A DNA stretch of 7,913 nucleotides from Chloroflexota bacterium (lineage in GTDB: Bacteria > Chloroflexota > Anaerolineae > Aggregatilineales > UBA2796): NCBI GenBank assembly GCA_017743585.1, contig JAGHYP010000124.1, forward strand, positions 1 through 7,913, read 5' to 3'. A program made the translations under genes and the position numbers. The notes beneath the pieces were generated by a model that worked only from the letters and a program-made list of their open reading frames with translations, made no database searches and had not been told where the DNA came from. Shown here in pieces: positions 5,246 to 7,913 of this stretch (position 1 is its first letter; every line of letters begins with the position of its first letter).

Positions 5246-6148
5246 TCACAGAATGCGCTTGCCGAGCAGGCTCGCCGCCAAAGCGACGGCGGTCTCGGCG
5301 GTTTGGTTGCGCTGATCGAGGATCGGATTGATCTCCACGATATCCATCGAGCGCACCTTGCCCGAGCGCGCGAGAATTTCCATCAGCAGGTGCGCCTCGC
5401 GGTAGCTGATGCCGCCGCGCACAGGTGTGCCAACGCCGGGCGCGTCTTCAGGATCGAGCGCGTCCATATCGAGGCTGACGTGCAGCGCGTCCATGAAGTT
5501 CAGCCGATCCAGAGCGCGGCGCGTCACTTCGGCAATACCGTGCTCGTCAATCTCAGCCATGGTGAAGACCGAGATGTGGCTCTCGGCGAGCCGCACGCGC
5601 TCTTCGGGATCGAGATCGCGCACGCCGATCATCACGATCTGCGAAGGCTGCAGTTTGGCGCCTGCATAGCCGACGTTGACGAGCGACGGCGCGCCTTGCC
5701 CGATCAGCGCTGCGACAGGCATACCATGCACGTTGCCCGAAGGCGATGTCTCAGGCGTGTTGAAATCGCCGTGCGCATCCACCCAGATCACGCCCGTCGG
5801 TCGGCGGCGCGCCATGGCTGCGATGCTGCCGATGCTGATGCTGTGATCGCCGCCCAACACAATGGCGAAGTCATCTTCAGCCACGCACGCCAAAATCTCT
5901 TGATAGACTCTGTTGCAGACTTCCGCCACGGCTTCGACGTAGCGCGCGCTCGACTCGCGCTCGGTCACTTCTTCCACCACAGGCACGTCTAGATTGCCGC
6001 AATCGTGAACAGCGTAGCCGAGCCGTCGCAGGTGCTCCTGTAGGCCTGCGTAGCGAAGCGCGCTCGGCCCCATATCCACGCCGCGCCGCCTCTGTCCCAT
6101 ATCCATTGGCACGCCTAAAATGCGCACTGCGCGGCAAGCGGTCAACAT
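5246..6148 (-). CDS. rocF: Arginase
   Basis: This 300-residue enzyme hydrolyses L-arginine to L-ornithine and urea in the cytoplasm, using a binuclear manganese centre. The metal ligands are all present: GGDHS (H102), DAHGDFN (D124, H126, D128) and SLDMDALDP (D227, D229). The guanidino/amino-acid-binding stretch SGNVHGMP (137-144) and the typical VGTPVRGG (239-246) are intact, as is VEINP (271-275). SGNVHG plus GTPV favour arginase over agmatinase or formimidoylglutamase. The length is normal. The ATG at 6148 has a strong GAGG (6159 to 6156) seven bases upstream. That site overlaps the TGA of the preceding lipoprotein gene, whose stop ends nine bases before the start, so coupled translation is likely. 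No urease or arginine transport genes are in view; the next gene downstream is an aminotransferase with its own promoter. Confidence 0.94.
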   Translation of the reverse strand: MLTACRAVRILGVPMDMGQRRRGVDMGPSALRYAGLQEHLRRLGYAVHDCGNLDVPVVEEVTERESSARYVEAVAEVCNRVYQEILACVAEDDFAIVLGGDHSISIGSIAAMARRRPTGVIWVDAHGDFNTPETSPSGNVHGMPVAALIGQGAPSLVNVGYAGAKLQPSQIVMIGVRDLDPEERVRLAESHISVFTMAEIDEHGIAEVTRRALDRLNFMDALHVSLDMDALDPEDAPGVGTPVRGGISYREAHLLMEILARSGKVRSMDIVEINPILDQRNQTAETAVALAASLLGKRIL

Positions 6149-6157
6149 ACACCTTCC

Positions 6158-7585
6158 TCAATTGAACGGACAAAGGTCCATCAGGCTGTATAGGCGCGAT
6201 GTGCCGTAGCTGTTCAAGGCGCTCAGCGTCTCAGGGCGCGCTTGTGCAATGCCGCGCGCCGCTTCGCAGGCGCGTGCGCGGTCGCGCGTGCGATTGAGCG
6301 TCTCTAGGAACGTGCGCCCGATCAGCGCATAGCCTTCGCCGGGAGTGCCGGGTGGGTTCTCAGCGCTGAGCAGCTCGAAGGTCGCGTTGGCATTGCGGCG
6401 CTGCTCGGCAGCCAGCTGGGCGTAGGCCTTGCGCAAGGTGGCAAAGGCGCGCAGCATGGCGCTCTCATTGACGACTGACCAAGCAAGTAGGCTCGGATCG
6501 TCGCGCACGCGATCGTATAAACGAATAGCATCGCGCCAATTCTGCGCAGCGAAGAGCTGATCGGCATCGTGCAAGGCATGAATGCGGTAAGCAGCAGGCT
6601 CTAAGGCGATCAGCGCCTGCAGATAGCTGCTGCCATCCCAATCCCAGTAGACAATCGAGCGGCGCGGCGGCGCGCCGTTGAAATCGAGCGGCGGATTATA
6701 CGCCACGAACAGCTCCAGCACGCCGTCGCCATCAGGATCGCCGATGCCGATGCGACCGTTCGTGGCGTCAATCGGCAACGGATTGAGCGGGCGGAACTGA
6801 CCGAGCAACTCGCTCCACGAGAGAATCTGAGCGCGCGTCAGGCACTCGGTCGCTGTGCAGAAGCGCTGGCTATAGACCAGCTCAGCGCGCGCGTCGCCGT
6901 TCATGTCGCCCACGCGATGCAAGACGGGGAGCATGCTCTCAGGGCTATAAGGCGTGCTGTAGAGCAGGCGATAGGCGCGCTGCACGCAGCCGAAGACCAG
7001 CAATTGGCCGGGCGAGGGCTTGCCCGCTTGGAAACGGCTCGGGTCGTAGGCTGTGATGATGATCTCAGGCGCGCCGTCGCCTGTTAGATCAGTGTCGCTC
7101 TGCACGACCGCGCCCTCGCGCACGGCGCCCCATGCGCGCAATGCCGCCTCTACGACCGTGGCTGCGCCGCCTGCCGAGAGATACAGGCTGATCGCTTCTG
7201 CGTATTGGCTGAAGGGCGTAGGCGGCGGCGGCGGCGGATTGCCGCGCTGCGGACACTCGCCTGTGTTGAAAGGCGGGGGCGCGAACGGCGCTTGCGCAGC
7301 AGCGGTCGCCGCGCTGATCGTGGCGGCAATGGCAGTTGCGGTCGCGGCAGGCGCCACGATTTGCCCAAGCTGCGGCCTCGACTCGGCGAGTGGACGCGCC
7401 GTGCCGTCAGCCAGCGGCACGGAGATGCGCCCGCCAACGGTAGCAGTGGCAAACGGCTGCGCAGTTGGCGTCGGGCGCAGCGGGCGCCGCCCGATCAAGT
7501 CGCCAAGGCTGCTGCACGCCGCGCCGAGCAGCGCCAGACACGATAAGACGCTGTAGCACCAAAGGCGCGTTGATGTACTGCGCAT
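6158..7585 (-). CDS. Secreted lipoprotein with VCBS/FG-GAP-like calcium-binding repeats
   Basis: This is a 475-residue protein. The signal peptide is MRSTSTRLW plus a hydrophobic core with lipobox GAAC, lipidated at C24. A low-complexity linker rich in Pro, Thr and Ala runs from about 34 to 125 (TPTAQPFATAT, poly-Pro 117-122) and should hold the domain away from the membrane. Three Asp-rich loops follow: D164-x-D166-x-T168-x-D170 with E174, GDMNGDARAE (226-235) and GDPDGDGVLE (282-291). They match the D-x-D/N-x-D/N-G-D pattern of VCBS/FG-GAP (integrin alpha-like) propeller blades. The region from about 340 to the end is helical and may be TPR-like (FAAQNWRDAIRLYDRV). The function is unknown; display at the cell surface is inferred. 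The ATG at 7585 has GGAG six bases upstream and the expected distance to the lipobox. It is the first gene of the minus-strand run and feeds into arginase. Confidence 0.85.
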   Translation of the reverse strand: MRSTSTRLWCYSVLSCLALLGAACSSLGDLIGRRPLRPTPTAQPFATATVGGRISVPLADGTARPLAESRPQLGQIVAPAATATAIAATISAATAAAQAPFAPPPFNTGECPQRGNPPPPPPTPFSQYAEAISLYLSAGGAATVVEAALRAWGAVREGAVVQSDTDLTGDGAPEIIITAYDPSRFQAGKPSPGQLLVFGCVQRAYRLLYSTPYSPESMLPVLHRVGDMNGDARAELVYSQRFCTATECLTRAQILSWSELLGQFRPLNPLPIDATNGRIGIGDPDGDGVLELFVAYNPPLDFNGAPPRRSIVYWDWDGSSYLQALIALEPAAYRIHALHDADQLFAAQNWRDAIRLYDRVRDDPSLLAWSVVNESAMLRAFATLRKAYAQLAAEQRRNANATFELLSAENPPGTPGEGYALIGRTFLETLNRTRDRARACEAARGIAQARPETLSALNSYGTSRLYSLMDLCPFN

Positions 7586-7650
7586 CGCACACTCCGCGCA
7601 TAAGCATACCGTCGCAGCGCGCTGCGCGCCATAGCCTCGCGGGTATTCTG

Positions 7651-7656
7651 ACTATA
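7651..7656 (-). promoter_or_regulatory. Possible -10 element for the VCBS lipoprotein gene
   Basis: TATAGT (7656 to 7651; 5 of 6 to TATAAT) lies about 65 bases ahead of the lipoprotein ATG. The best upstream partner is TATACC (7680 to 7675) at 18 bases, which is poor. This is the only A/T-rich stretch of the divergent intergenic region, so the lipoprotein and dnaN promoters probably lie back to back here. Confidence 0.25.
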
Positions 7657-7676
7657 GCTTTACACACAAAATGCGG

Positions 7677-7682
7677 TATACT
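7677..7682 (+). promoter_or_regulatory. Possible -10 element for dnaN
   Basis: TATACT (5 of 6 to TATAAT) lies 50 bases before the dnaN ATG, in the A/T-rich part of the divergent gap. No good -35 lies 16-18 bases upstream. TTTACA at 7659-7664 is only 12 bases away, too close for a standard pair. The ribosome binding site GAGG (7717-7720) is 12 bases from the ATG, longer than usual. Confidence 0.35.
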
Positions 7683-7732
7683 CAGTCAGCTGGTTAAGAG
7701 AACACACATTCTGCTCGAGGTAGCAACTCACC

Positions 7733-7913
7733 ATGCAGGTTTCTGTTCTGCAAGAACATTTGGCAAAGGGGTTGGATACCATTGCGCGGGCTGTGGCGGC
7801 GCGCCCTACGATTCCGATCCTCGGCAACGTGCTGATCACCACAGAAGATGGACGTCTGAAGCTAGCTGCCACCAACTTGGAAATCGCCATCACGACGCAG
7901 CTGAGCGCTATAG
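7733..7913 (+). CDS. dnaN: DNA polymerase III sliding clamp, beta subunit (3' partial)
   Basis: The first 60 residues of the beta clamp are present, and the frame is open to the window end. The protein is the ring-shaped processivity factor that encircles DNA and tethers the replicative polymerase. The start MQVSVLQEHLAKGL is followed by the hallmark ARAVAARPTIPILGNVLI and then LKLAATNLEIAI. These correspond to the first helix and strands of clamp domain 1 (compare RPTLPILGNLL and TDLEI in other bacteria). The ATG at 7733 directly precedes this conserved N-terminus. dnaA is not upstream here: the neighbour is a divergent lipoprotein gene, so the common dnaA-dnaN order is not kept, unless this is a second clamp gene. 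The rest of the gene, including domains 2 and 3, lies outside the window. Confidence 0.95.
   Translation, partial: MQVSVLQEHLAKGLDTIARAVAARPTIPILGNVLITTEDGRLKLAATNLEIAITTQLSAI

Noticed and set aside
5303..5992. 229-codon plus-strand open frame
   Set aside because: It is antisense to arginase and His/Arg/Asp-rich with no domain. The arginase frame has every metal ligand, so this is a shadow.
7222..7236. GGC repeat as a microsatellite or regulatory element
   Set aside because: It is explained by the proline run at residues 117-122 of the lipoprotein linker.
7053..7556. 167-codon plus-strand open frame
   Set aside because: It is antisense to the VCBS lipoprotein. Its poly-Gly stretch is just the complement of the lipoprotein's poly-Pro codons.
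1..7913. A defence system, mobile element, CRISPR array, RNA gene or biosynthetic cluster
   Set aside because: I found no transposase, integrase, nuclease, toxin or reverse transcriptase motifs, no regular repeat-spacer pattern, no tRNA-like cloverleaf, and no terminal inverted repeats. The gene content is housekeeping plus envelope proteins.

Overview
The window is G+C-rich (about 60% by eye), bacterial and densely packed, with no rRNA, tRNA, CRISPR array or mobile element that I can see. The organism looks like a member of the Chloroflexota, probably Anaerolineae-like. This is an inference from three things: secreted lipoproteins with Thr/Pro/Ala-rich linkers, an extended SDR sugar-nucleotide enzyme with the GPTTKSRWSY motif, and a run of lone housekeeping genes rather than proteobacterial-style operons. 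No single marker proves it.

Left part, plus strand (1-2093): the tail of an unidentified gene ends at 110. About 170 bases follow with a short direct repeat and a plausible sigma-70-type promoter. Next come an NAD-dependent sugar-nucleotide epimerase/dehydratase (280-1266) and a 266-residue lipoprotein (1293-2093). A 20-bp tandem duplication covers the junction of these two genes.

Middle and right part, minus strand (2090-7585), in transcription order: a VCBS/FG-GAP-like lipoprotein (7585 to 6158), arginase (6148 to 5246), a class I/II PLP aminotransferase (5134 to 3812), a cysteine desulfurase (3741 to 2545), an open stretch of 54 codons in frame after the desulfurase stop (2544 to 2380), and a small two-helix membrane protein (2365 to 2090). 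The lipoprotein stop codon lies inside the arginase ribosome binding site, so those two are probably coupled. The aminotransferase and the desulfurase each have a recognisable promoter. These promoters show that the longest possible ORFs are over-extended and that the true starts lie further downstream. The membrane protein converges on the plus-strand lipoprotein gene with a 4-bp overlap of stop codons.

Right edge: dnaN (DNA polymerase III beta clamp) begins at 7733 on the plus strand, divergent from the VCBS lipoprotein, and is cut off by the window end.

The genes look like ordinary chromosomal housekeeping and cell-envelope functions. I see no defence, toxin, biosynthetic or other novel system here. 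The points most worth a second look are the unexplained open frame after the desulfurase, the palindromes over two promoters, the 20-bp duplication and the uncharacterised lipoproteins.
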